Source: Epiperipatus broadwayi (taxonomy: Eukaryota; Onychophora; Udeonychophora; Euonychophora; Peripatidae). From it: a stretch of DNA of 64,000 nt. This document shows positions 50,411 to 64,000 of the stretch, piece by piece. Each line of letters begins with the position of its first letter. Position 1 is the first letter of the stretch. The notes beneath the pieces were generated by a model, which worked only from the letters and a program-made list of their open reading frames with translations, was not told the origin of the DNA and searched no databases. Position numbers and translations under genes: made by a program. The stretch lies in assembly GCA_028023455.1 (NCBI GenBank), contig JAQFVV010000022.1, positions 11,489,100-11,553,099 of the forward strand, written 5' to 3'.

Positions 50411-51255
50411 TTTAAATTGAATTTTAATTAAAGCTTTTTAAAGTTTTAGTGAATTTTTCTAGGGAAGCACTCATTCCATTCAATACATGGATGCTTCATC
50501 CCTGATAAATATATATAACCTGAAGAGTGGATATTGTTCAGAAATGCATGCATAGTGAGAAAGTGATCTGACTTTCTGCATTAATGAATGGTTTGATATG
50601 GTGGAGCTGAGATAAGAAATGCACTGATAAAAACTGAAAAAACCTTGAATATATATATGTCTATGTGTGAGCATGTATTCAAGAAAACTTCTATATAACA
50701 AAGATGTGTGTGTGTAGACTTAGCCTGAATAGCTGTTTTTTAAAAAAATGATGGTAATATTAATAGTGTAGAGTTAATTTGTATTGCCAGTTACAATAAA
50801 ATCCAGTTAATATTTATATTTTACCATTTTGATTCTTTCACATTATTAGATTAATGCTTTTACATATTATTTACATTATTTAACTAAAAACACATAAATA
50901 AACAAATTATATGCATGTTTAAATAAGTGCATATATTCTTGTATACATCTATTTTGAATAGGTTTAACAGTGTTAATAAATAAGATGATAACATATTCTA
51001 ATAAAAACCACAATAACACATCTATTAAAAATCTTCCATTTCAAACTCTTGGGTATATTTTCTTTAGATATTATTTTTATCAGGAGCATTACAATAAGAT
51101 TCATTTCTGTGATTAAATTTATCCATTATGTTTCTATCTTTATTACGAATCTGGACAAGATATTAGTAGTAATTAATTTTTAATTTATTATTTTTAATAT
51201 TATTTTCTCCTTAACTGAACACGATTGAACATTACTCTTTAAGTACTATTTTGTA
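50411..51255. other. AT-rich spacer, no gene recognised
   Basis: No coding or repeat structure could be supported. Confidence 0.45.
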
Positions 51256-51361
51256 TTTTTTTTTCTCATGTGTCACAGCATCAGCCGGGAAGCGAACCCA
51301 CTAACCCAGGACAACTACTTGTAAAGCAGCTGTCGCTGACCTCTCGTCCACCAATGCTTAT
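51256..51361 (-). mobile_element. tRNA-derived short SINE, copy 3
   Basis: Same head as copies 1 and 2, with B box 'gggttcgcttcccgg' and 'gctgtgacacatgag', then an A-tail (T run 51256-51264). Confidence 0.85.
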
Positions 51362-52190
51362 CTGGCAATTTTTATAATATTGCAAAATCGTCTGCAAAAT
51401 GTAGAAATCTTGAATAATCTTTTATTGTTATTATCTTACTTTCACATTTCAAACCATAAAATAATACCTTAAATATTGCTATGAAAAACTTTGAAATAGA
51501 TCATCATTCTGCAATATAATACCTTTAATATCATTAAGTAATTTAATTAGTTTTTAATTCAGAAATTAATAATTTCTTGAATCTACATTGCTTACAGAGT
51601 CAAAAATCTTATTCATAATTTACAAATTCAAAGCTCAATAGCAAATTATACTCGGTGTCTGTTCTATATTTTCGTTTGATACGCGAATGAGAGCTATTAT
51701 GCTAAAACTACTTTTAAATCTACATTGGAATCTTTTTCGCCGGTTTGTGTTCAAAGTTTTCTTCAGAGGAATTACAACTTTAGTAAAGGACTTTTATAGA
51801 ACGGTTAAAAATAGATCTATCTGCAATTTCTTATACCTTTTCTTCACCTTTCTTAAAATGATATTACAATTATATTCCGCCAACAACCTAGTACATCATT
51901 AACATTTAGACATTTTCTACAATTTTTCTACATCTTTATCTGCTCTTTTAAGATATTAATAATTCCATTTTTTGAAGCTTTCCTATTCTTCATAGATTTA
52001 ATATCATGTATCTCTTCACTTAAACTACAAAATGTAACTCTAGAAGATACTTTGCTTTCTTATTCTTTATTACCATTTTTGAAGAATTCTTGCATACACT
52101 CCATTTTTTTTTTGTTAGTTAAGAAAATACTTTTTTTTAATTGAGAAAACATTTTTTCTTCCAATATCAAGACAGTGTTATAAATATATA
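51362..52190. other. AT-rich spacer, no gene recognised
   Basis: The 71-codon plus frame at 51687-51902 has no motif. Confidence 0.45.
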
Positions 52191-52300
52191 TTTCCATATG
52201 TCATAGCATCGGCTGGGAGGGGAACCCGCAACAACCATCTGCAACCAACTGCTTGCTTGCAAGGCAGCTGCGCTGACCTCTCAGCTAACAGCGCTTGCTT
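52191..52300 (-). mobile_element. tRNA-derived short SINE, copy 4 (diverged)
   Basis: Most diverged copy. The head keeps 'gctgagaggtcagcgcagct', an anticodon loop CTTGCAA, and a 'gcgggttcccctcccagcc' B-box region. The A-tail is decayed to 'ggaaatatata'. Confidence 0.75.
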
Positions 52301-52404
52301 TTTGTTGCTAATTCACAGTTATATATATATTATCATCACTAATTCTTTTTTTTAATATCTCTTCATTTCAATTTTTCTATAAGGACCATTTAATTTCATA
52401 TATA

Positions 52405-53046
52405 TATAAAATACATATTTTGCGGGTTCATCAGTGTTAAAAACTTTTAATATTAATATACTGACGTTTCGACTTGGTCACACAAGCCATCCACAGAGTT
52501 ATAAAAGGTAGAAAGACGGTTGTAGAGGCGCTACAATCACTGATTTGAATAAAATGTTAAAATTCCACCAATAGCAAAAAATGTTAAATTTAGGAATGTT
52601 TTTTAAAAAAATCTTTCCAAATAGGAGGAAGTTTACATGTATCATCTCGCTTATTGATACAATCTGGCCTTTTAAGTATCTCAATGGCTTCTCTAATTTT
52701 GCATTGGTAGAGATTATCACATCTGGATATGATCCTGGTACTAGAAAAATCAATTTTATGACCTGAATCTATAGTATGGAGTGGGAGTGCTGATGATGAT
52801 GAGTGTTGTTTAACTGCATTAGCATGCTCATCTCTCCTAACACTGATGCGATGATTACTCATACCTATGTAAGAAGCTTTACAATTTTTGCATGAGATTT
52901 GATAGACACCATGAGATTCAAGAGGGATTGAATCCTTAGGCTTGGTTATTATATTGCTGATCTTTTGATGAGCAGAAAATGTTGTATCTATATTATAGCG
53001 TTTTAATATACGTCCGATACTGTCTGTAGTTCCTTTTACATATAGC
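52405..53046 (-). pseudogene. Penelope-like element 3' end, minus copy
   Basis: The last part of a Penelope-like ORF. A short stretch after the reverse transcriptase (GRILKRYNI) leads into the GIY-YIG domain: GVYQISCKNCKASYIG, with the GVY and YIG half-motifs and CxxC. Then come a conserved arginine in ISVRRDEH, the HSS...LPLHTIDSGHKIDF histidines and the REAIEILKRP block. The open frame 52590-52862 ends KLPPIWKDF..., the usual nuclease C-terminus. The 3' region contains 'gaaacgtcagtatatt'. The catalytic half-motifs look intact, but no reverse transcriptase is present. Confidence 0.85.
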
Positions 53047-53103
53047 CCAAAATAGACAAAATAGGAAACAAAAAGATGATAAATCAGCTATTAGGATTTG
53101 TGT
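53047..53103. other. Spacer between head-to-head Penelope copies
   Basis: About 57 bp of purine-rich unique sequence, the loop of the large inverted repeat. Both copies start at the same point of the element. Confidence 0.8.
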
Positions 53104-53748
53104 TCTATATGTAAAAGGAAGTACAGACAGTATCGGACGTATATTAAAACGCTATAATTATAGATACAACATTTTCTGCTCATCAAAAGATCAGCAATAT
53201 AATAACCAAGCCTAAGGATTCAATCCCTCTTGAATCTCATGGTGTCTATCAAATCTCATGCAAAAATTGTAAAGCTTCTTACATAGGTATGAGTAATCGT
53301 CACATCAGTGTTAGGAGAGATGAGCATGCTAATGCAGTTAAACAACACTCATCATCATCAGCACTCCCACTCCATACTATAGATTCAGGTCATAAAATTG
53401 ATTTTTCTAGTACCAGGATCATATCCAGATGTGATAATCTCTACCAATGCAAAATTAGAGAAGCCATTGAGATACTTAAAAGGCCAGATTGTATCAATAA
53501 GCAAGATGATACATGTAAACTTCCTCCTATTTGGAAAAGATTTTTTTAAAAAACATTCCTAAATTTAACATTTTTTGCTATTGGTGGAATTTTAACATTT
53601 TATTCAAATCAGTGATTGTAGCGCCTCTACAACCATCTTTCTACCTTTTATAACTCTGTGGATGGCTTGTGTGACCAAGTCGAAACGTCAGTATATTGAT
53701 ATTAAAAGTTTTTAACACGGATGAACCCACAAAATATGTATTTTATAT
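53104..53748 (+). pseudogene. Penelope-like element 3' end, plus copy
   Basis: Mirror image of the minus copy, with a small number of differences (for example R-H-I-S for H-R-I-S in the nuclease). An extra T in 'cgctataattatag' shifts the frame near 53152. GIY-YIG continues to 53549 with the same motifs and ends at WKRFF where the partner has a longer end. The 3' end stops at 'tgtattttatata' like the partner. Confidence 0.85.
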
Positions 53749-59880
<6,132 letters not shown>

Positions 59881-59884
59881 AATC

Positions 59885-60028
59885 TTAGTTTCGTATGTAA
59901 GAAATGGACAAACAGTACTGTACTTTCCGATTTTGCCCCATGCCACCACTTGAGGGCATTTATTTCCAATAGTCGGAGATAATATTCTTGACTTCGTTTA
60001 AGGAGAAGCCACATCACATCACATCACA
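59885..60028 (+). pseudogene. LINE 3' end with (ACATC)n tail, plus copy
   Basis: The last 45 bases before the tail ('aatattcttgacttcgttta' then 'aggagaagccacatc') match the 41.66-kb LINE copy, and the tail is atcac repeated. Only the 3' untranslated end is preserved, a typical severe 5' truncation. Confidence 0.75.
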
Positions 60029-60040
60029 TAATTATACACT

Positions 60041-60594
60041 TGTAATGTCTTCGCCCCTAAGTTTTTCGGAGGGGTAGAAAAACACTTACAATCCGATCGA
60101 TAACATAAACGAGCACAAAGAATTATAGCTAAAATATATGAAACTCGGCTGCAACAACTCTTAACCGTTGTGCCGCAAATAGCTCTTAACAGCTTTACGT
60201 ATCCAACTTCTTCTGTTAACAAGACTGTAACAAGTGCGCGATGTTTTCCTCTAGCAGTTTATATATCCCTCTGAGTTCTTTTGTTAAGTCTTATCTGCTA
60301 CATTCCGAAAACTTAATCGCGTGTTTTCCAACTCCGTTTTGATTGTTCTTAACTTTAATTAGTTATTTTTATCTCTGATAAAAATAATCCCCACAACTTG
60401 TTTTTAATTATAATTATTTCCATTATAATTAGTTATTTTTATTTTCAATTAAAAATAAATTCCCACAGCTTGTTTTCAATTATAATTATTTTCCATTATA
60501 ATTATTTTTACTTTCAACTAAAATAAGCGAAAACTTCTGGAGTAAATTGTCTCTAGTAAACTCACTGTTTATTTCTCAACAAATGAATACAACA
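60041..60594 (-). repeat. 3' LTR of the outer element
   Basis: Begins TGTTGTATTC right after a purine tract (minus strand 'ggagtgaggggagaaag', 60595-60612) and ends near TTACA at 60041. A TATA box 'gggatatataaactgc' lies at about 60265. Internal A/T-rich 'ataattataatggaaa' words repeat at about 60400-60510. The right boundary is firm; the left end is inferred from the TG...CA rule. Confidence 0.65.
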
Positions 60595-60646
60595 CTTTCT
60601 CCCCTCACTCCAAAAGTTAGAGTTTATTTATGTTACTCATAATCAT

Positions 60647-60883
60647 CTAATCTGCGCCGCGGTTTCTTTTATTATGTACAGGTCTGGGCGATTTCTCTTT
60701 TTCAGCTTGAAATTTGTGTAAACTCTTCTTTTTCCTCGTCGCTTTGAGTGCTTTTTTCTTCCGCTTAGAGAAAATCTGGGTTCCCTTTTGCTCTTCGGTT
60801 TTTATCTCTGGCAGCTCACTGTCTAAAGAGTTCCGTTCTAAAACAACTTTGAACGTGTCGATTTCATTTTCACTTTCGGCCAT
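60647..60883 (-). CDS. MAESENE module, acidic then lysine-rich C-terminal protein segment (outer copy)
   Basis: A 78-codon open frame ending at a TGA-type terminus just before the polypurine tract. Order: acidic MAESENE start, SELPEIKTEEQ middle, a basic FSKRKKKALKATRKKKSLHK block, and a tail EKEKSPRPVHNKRNRGAD. The inner element has the same segment (62926-63105) with clear amino-acid-level similarity, so it was conserved while both copies spread. In frame terms it continues the golgin-like coil: the inner copy has a TAG where this copy has TGG. I cannot name the protein. It may be a further part of the captured host gene or an element-specific nuclear-localising tail. Confidence 0.55.
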   Translation of the reverse strand: MAESENEIDTFKVVLERNSLDSELPEIKTEEQKGTQIFSKRKKKALKATRKKKSLHKFQAEKEKSPRPVHNKRNRGAD

Positions 60884-61072
60884 CTTTTCTCATAGTTCCA
60901 TTTCATACTGCTGCCAACTCTCTACCTGTTCGGATAATTTTGACACTGAGAGTTTACTTTTCAAATCTTCATTCGAACTTTCAAAACTCTGTCAATCTGA
61001 AAACTTACTTTGTAATTTTCCACTAAGTTCTAAATTTTGTTGTTCAAGTTCTTCTTTTAATTTATTTAATTC
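60884..61072 (-). pseudogene. Golgin A2-like coiled coil, outer copy, distal half
   Basis: Minus-strand translation: LKEELEQQNLELSGKLQSK, SSNEDLKSKLS, KLSEQVESWQQYEMEL. This has the heptad pattern and SNEDLK wording of the golgin A2/GM130 coiled coil. Two in-frame stops are present. It joins the proximal half at 63777-64000 once the inner insertion is discounted. Confidence 0.7.
61068..61072 (+). repeat. Target-site duplication AATTC (left)
   Basis: AATTC at 61068-61072 directly before the inner LTR is repeated at 63777-63781 directly after it. Five bases is the usual Ty3/gypsy-type integrase stagger. Confidence 0.9.
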
Positions 61073-61648
61073 TGTAATATATGCATTTTAAATTAAATGT
61101 ACATACGAAAGTATCTTATTTTAAAATATTATTTTATTGTTAAATCTTTAAATTTTGCTACTAATATTTTAATCGTAGATGTTAGCTTGAAATGCAATCA
61201 TTTGTAACAAACTAATTAAACAGATAACGAAGGAATTTAATTAGCAAAACCCAATTTAATTAAATCCCACCTTAATTTAAAAGAGTTACTCTAGAAAACA
61301 AAAAAAAAACATATAAAAGGGAGGCCATTTTTGAAAAGAATAACAGAGTGAGTACAGAGCATTTTAAGTGAATTCGAGCAGAGCATCCATTGCAAGAAAA
61401 CAGCGTGGGAATTGCGAATTACCCTCATTGAGAAAGAAGAGAAGTTAGACATAGAAATTATATGTTCAGAATTATAGTGTGAGTATTCGTTATCGTGTGT
61501 ACATAGTGTACTTTTCTAACACAGCTCGGCGGTAATCAAAACTTTGTATAAACTGTAAATTAGTGAACATTGAACTATTTTGACAATTAAACTAACTAGT
61601 TCGCAAATTAACTTTTGTGTGCAGTAATTGAAGAATCAATATACTGCA
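61073..61648 (+). repeat. 5' LTR of the inner element
   Basis: TGTAATAT...ATACTGCA, 576 bp. The promoter region has TATAAAAGGGAGG at 61310-61322. The 3' LTR repeats it with scattered transitions. Confidence 0.95.
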
Positions 61649-61651
61649 ATC

Positions 61652-61670
61652 TGGCACAGTCAAATTAGTC
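61652..61670 (+). promoter_or_regulatory. Putative primer binding site
   Basis: TGGCACAGTCAAATTAGTC begins three bases after the LTR end and opens with the TGG expected from a tRNA CCA end. I could not match the rest to a particular tRNA from memory. Confidence 0.5.
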
Positions 61671-61712
61671 GAACCTAAAAACCACAGTGAATAACCAGCT
61701 ATTAATTAGAAA

Positions 61713-62455
61713 ATGTCAGTTTTGGGACAAAACTCTATCGGAGAGTTCGACATGGAAAATGCGGCCGATTGGCCACTATACCTGTCACAAATCGAAAATT
61801 TCTTCATTTTAAATGGCATTGAAGACAACAAGTGGAAAGTAGCTGCCCTTTTATGTTTCTCGGGAAAAAAATTATTGAAATCGCTAATAAATTATACCAA
61901 AATCCCGTAGATGAGAATGTACCATTTAAGGAATTATCCCAACGGCTAAACAAATTTTTTAGCCCTCGCCCATCCTGACATATAGCATGCCTACAATTAA
62001 GGAATAGAAAACAACTAAATAGTGAAACAATCAAACAGTATAATTTAGCTCTCAAGGAACTAGTGAAATATTGTGTGTATGGTGATTTCGTAAAAGAAAT
62101 ATTAGATCAACTGTTATGGGGAATGTCTGACAACAGGCTCAGACAACAGCTGTTAACAGAGGCAGACCTAACCTATGAAAGCGCTATAAAGAAAGGAATA
62201 ACATTTGAGCTAATTCTAGAACAGGCACAGGCCTTCAGATCAAAAGAGAAAAGTTACGAGCAAGTTTTCAAAACTGATAAAGCAGAAATAAGTTCAATGG
62301 GAACCTCAGAGAAATAACAGAATTAAATGCTACTGCTGCAGGAAAACAGGCCACATAGCTAAAAACTGCAAATGGAAACAAGAAACATGTTTCAATTGCC
62401 GAACTAAGGACCACCTTGCACGTGCATGCAGACAGTCACCAGAAAGGGATAGTTG
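61713..62455 (+). pseudogene. gag of the inner element with two CCHC zinc knuckles, frameshifted
   Basis: Starts MSVLGQNSIGEFDMENAADW and continues YLSQIENFFILNGI, the gag start common in metazoan Ty3/gypsy elements ('F......W..Y..R...FF..N.I'). The frame changes near 61870; the rest of the capsid-like region (KELSQRLNKFF, the QYNLALKELVKYCVYGDFVK segment, ILDQLLWGMSDNRLRQQLL) lies in another frame, open again at 62063-62317. Both knuckles are back in the first frame: CYCCRKTGHIAKNC (62328-62369) and CFNCRTKDHLARAC (62388-62429). These would bind the RNA genome during packaging. An in-frame stop lies at about 61974. Confidence 0.85.
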
Positions 62456-62525
62456 ACAAAGGAAATATAGTCCAACACAAATGGTAGAGCGTATAGTATT
62501 AAATATATATGTACCAAGAGGGAAA

Positions 62526-62883
62526 GAGATAGAACCATTTTGCAAGCACAAACAGAGATCATTAAATTACAAAATCAATTTGAAGATGATCGGAAAGACT
62601 CTGACAGAAGCAGTGTAAAGAGCAAGATTTTCTGAAAGAGCAACTCCAGATTCACATACAGATGATAGAGATGTTGGTCACAGAAAAAACAAAGCTGCAG
62701 TCATCCCTAGCACAAATTCAGCAGGCCATAAAAGAGAAATCAGCTGAACTTGAAGAATTTCAAGGAAGATTGAAGGCTTCTAGACAACGAGTAATAGAAC
62801 TTGAAGAACAAAACTCAGAACTTAGTGAAAAATTGCAAAGTAAACTCGCAATGTCAGAATTATCCAAACAGGTAGAGAGTTAG
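62526..62883 (+). pseudogene. Captured golgin A2 (GM130)-like coiled coil, inner copy
   Basis: Two abutting frames. 62526-62631 gives ILQAQTEIIKLQNQF. 62632-62883 is open and reads LKEQLQIHIQMIEMLVTEK, then QSSLAQIQQAIKEKSAELEE and RLKASRQRVIELEEQNSEL. Animal golgin A2, a cis-Golgi tether that binds GRASP65 and p115, has at this place in its rod a segment of the form LQEQLQVHIQ..(G/M).LVSEK.ELQ, then R-L-x2-S-R-x-R-V-x-E-L-E. The match in order and spacing is strong. Compared with the outer copy, this one lacks about 50 codons after VIELE; the join is at a repeated 'gaacttgaa'-like word. TAG at 62881 separates it from the MAESENE module. Confidence 0.75.
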
Positions 62884-62895
62884 CAGCTGTATGAA

Positions 62896-63105
62896 ATGAA
62901 GCCACAAGAAAAAATGGCCGAAAGTGAAAATGAAGATGACACTTCCGAAGATTTTTTAGAAGAGTGGCAATCTTTAACCAGTGAGCTGCCAGATACTAAA
63001 ACTGTAGAGCAAGGAAAAAATCAGACTCTTTCCAAGCGGGAGAAAAAGGCACTCAGGGTGGCAAGAAAAAAGAATTTGCACAAATTTCAAGGTTACATCA
63101 GTTAA
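62896..63105 (+). CDS. MAESENE module, inner copy
   Basis: In frame with the coil upstream. MKPQEKMAESENEDDTSED, then SELPDTKTVEQ and SKREKKALRVARKKNLHKFQ. It parallels the outer copy's segment, ending earlier (GYIS, TAA at 63103) where the outer copy runs on for about 20 residues. The polypurine tract follows about 75 bases later. Confidence 0.55.
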   Translation: MKPQEKMAESENEDDTSEDFLEEWQSLTSELPDTKTVEQGKNQTLSKREKKALRVARKKNLHKFQGYIS

Positions 63106-63180
63106 TCGTAAAAATAAAGTTTTCTCCAGTTTGGAAAAAGAAAAAATAAATCACCGAGGAGTCACATCATGGTGTTTTCT

Positions 63181-63197
63181 GGAGTAAGGGGAGGTAT
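63181..63197 (+). promoter_or_regulatory. Polypurine tract of the inner element
   Basis: 'ggagtaaggggaggtat' directly precedes the 3' LTR. The outer element has 'ggagtgaggggagaaag' at the same place, so this part of the internal region is homologous although the LTRs are not. Confidence 0.85.
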
Positions 63198-63776
63198 TGT
63201 AATATACGCATTTTAAATTAAACATACATATGAAAGTATTTTATTCTAAAATATTATTTTATTGTTAAATCTTTAAATTTTGCTACTAATATTTTAATCG
63301 TAGACATTAGCTTGAAATGCAATCAATTGTAACAAACTAATTAAACAGATAACGAAGGAATTTAATTAGCAAAACCCAATTTAATTAAATCCCACCTTAA
63401 TTTATAAGAGTTACTCCAGAAAACAAAAGAAAGAAAACATATAAAAGGGAGGCCATTTTTGAAAAGAACAACAGAGTGAGTACAGAGCATTTTAAGTGAA
63501 TTCGAGCAGAGCATCCATTGCAAGAAAACAGCGTGGGAATTGCGAATTACCCTCATTGAGAAAGAAGAGAAGTTAGACATAGAAATTATATGTTCAGAAT
63601 TATAGTGTGAGTATTCGTTATCGTGTGTACATAGTGTACTTTTCTAACACAGCTTGGTGGTAATCAGAACTTTGTATAAACTGTAAATTAGTGAACATCG
63701 AACTGTTTTGACAATTAAACTAACTAGTTCGCAAATTAACTTTTGTGTGCAGTAATTGAAGAATCAATATACTGCA
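63198..63776 (+). repeat. 3' LTR of the inner element
   Basis: TGTAATAT...ATACTGCA, 579 bp, colinear with the 5' LTR, followed by the AATTC duplication at 63777-63781. The minus frame 63362-63580 is a chance opening. Confidence 0.95.
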
Positions 63777-64000
63777 AATTCATAAACATCCAGTTTTAAT
63801 TTGTGCACTTCTTTTGATAGTTCTTTAGTCGTTTTTTCATAGTGTCAACTAGCAGTGCTCGTATTGGTTACACTACATTCTAATTCTGTTACTCGTTGTC
63901 TAGAAACCTTCAATTTTCCTTGAAATTCTTCCAATTCATTTTGTAATTTGGAATTAGAACTTTTCAGTTCTTGTAACTGCAAGTTGAGTTGTAGCTTAGA
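63777..64000 (-). pseudogene. Golgin A2-like coiled coil, outer copy, proximal half
   Basis: From the window's right edge on the minus strand: LQLQELKSSNSKLQNELEEF, QGKLKVSRQRVTELE, VTNTSTAS, then EKTTKELSKEVHKLKLDVYE. The R-V-x-E-L-E, the short S/T linker and the 'KEL.KE...L.L.(V/L)Y' block follow golgin A2 order and supply the part deleted from the inner copy. One in-frame stop follows the S/T linker. Confidence 0.75.

Larger units (their letters stand above)
61073..63776 (+). mobile_element. Inner LTR retrotransposon carrying gag plus golgin A2-like cargo, no pol
   Basis: Complete element of 2704 bp: LTR (61073-61648), primer site, gag with two CCHC knuckles, golgin-like coil, MAESENE module, polypurine tract, LTR (63198-63776), all flanked by AATTC. 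The space where protease, reverse transcriptase and integrase belong is filled by a host-type coiled-coil sequence. The LTRs differ at roughly twenty positions by eye, so insertion is not very recent. It is non-autonomous, and gag has frameshifts. Confidence 0.92.
60041..64000 (-). mobile_element. Outer golgin-carrying LTR element (minus), interrupted, running off the window
   Basis: Read on the minus strand from the right edge: golgin-like coiled coil (64000-63777), interrupted by the inner element, golgin-like coil again (61072-60884), the MAESENE module (60883-60647), a polypurine tract and a 3' LTR (60594-60041). Its 5' LTR, primer site and gag must lie beyond 64000. It belongs to the same family as the inner element (the shared cargo and polypurine tract match), but the LTR sequence is different, so the two are separate subfamilies. 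Confidence 0.8.

Noticed and set aside
60714-61091. 125-codon plus-strand ORF
   Set aside because: Antisense of the golgin-like coil and MAESENE module; serine/phenylalanine-rich shadow of a lysine/glutamate-rich frame.
61073-63776. Endogenous retrovirus with an envelope gene
   Set aside because: No pol and no envelope-like signal or membrane segments; the extra reading frame is a soluble coiled coil.

Overview
This is an AT-rich, intron- or intergenic-like stretch of an animal nuclear genome, built mostly from transposable elements. Four things argue for an invertebrate metazoan: one splice-bounded exon of a receptor-type guanylyl cyclase, a golgin-A2 (GM130)-like coiled coil carried by a retroelement, Penelope-like elements with GIY-YIG endonucleases, and tRNA-derived SINEs with A-tails. 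There are no bacterial features such as operons, long ORFs or ribosome binding sites. A mollusc would fit, but the sequence does not prove the species. Apart from the cyclase exon, no host gene could be supported. Most short ORFs are chance openings.

Layout. 1-13 kb: a tandem satellite-like repeat of about 410 bp, AT-rich spacer, a decayed Penelope-like endonuclease (3.6-4.1 kb), a repeat family shared with 20 kb, an LTR-like block (10.26-10.83 kb) and one arm of a foldback family (11.84-12.10 kb). 13-20 kb: short tandem duplications, a decayed gag (15.6-16.5 kb, minus) and a long decayed LINE ORF1-like protein with two fold-like segments and a CxxC knuckle (16.75-19.08 kb, minus). 20-34 kb: very AT-rich spacer with several inverted repeats, including a perfect 92-bp-arm palindrome at 24.89-25.09 kb, a SINE and a Tigger/pogo-like non-autonomous DNA transposon at 32.05-33.09 kb.

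34-42 kb: the 3' end of a LINE (minus), an (AT)n tract, and inserted in that tract a complete gag-only LTR retrotransposon (35995-41473). It has roughly 2-kb LTRs, a tRNA-Lys-type primer binding site and a polypurine tract. A second LINE 3' end with an (ACATC)n tail follows. 42-54 kb: three more SINEs, foldback elements, a Penelope fragment at 47.5 kb and a head-to-head pair of Penelope 3' ends (52.4-53.75 kb). 54-60 kb: AT-rich spacer with the cyclase exon (58377-58475, minus) and another LINE 3' end.

60-64 kb holds the most unusual structure. A plus-strand LTR element (61073-63776), flanked by a 5-bp AATTC target duplication, lies inside a related minus-strand element. Both carry, in the place where pol would be expected, a segment resembling the Golgi tether golgin A2 (GM130), followed by an acidic then lysine-rich module. 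They look like non-autonomous retrotransposons that captured a host coding sequence and then spread. They would depend on an autonomous relative for reverse transcriptase and integrase.
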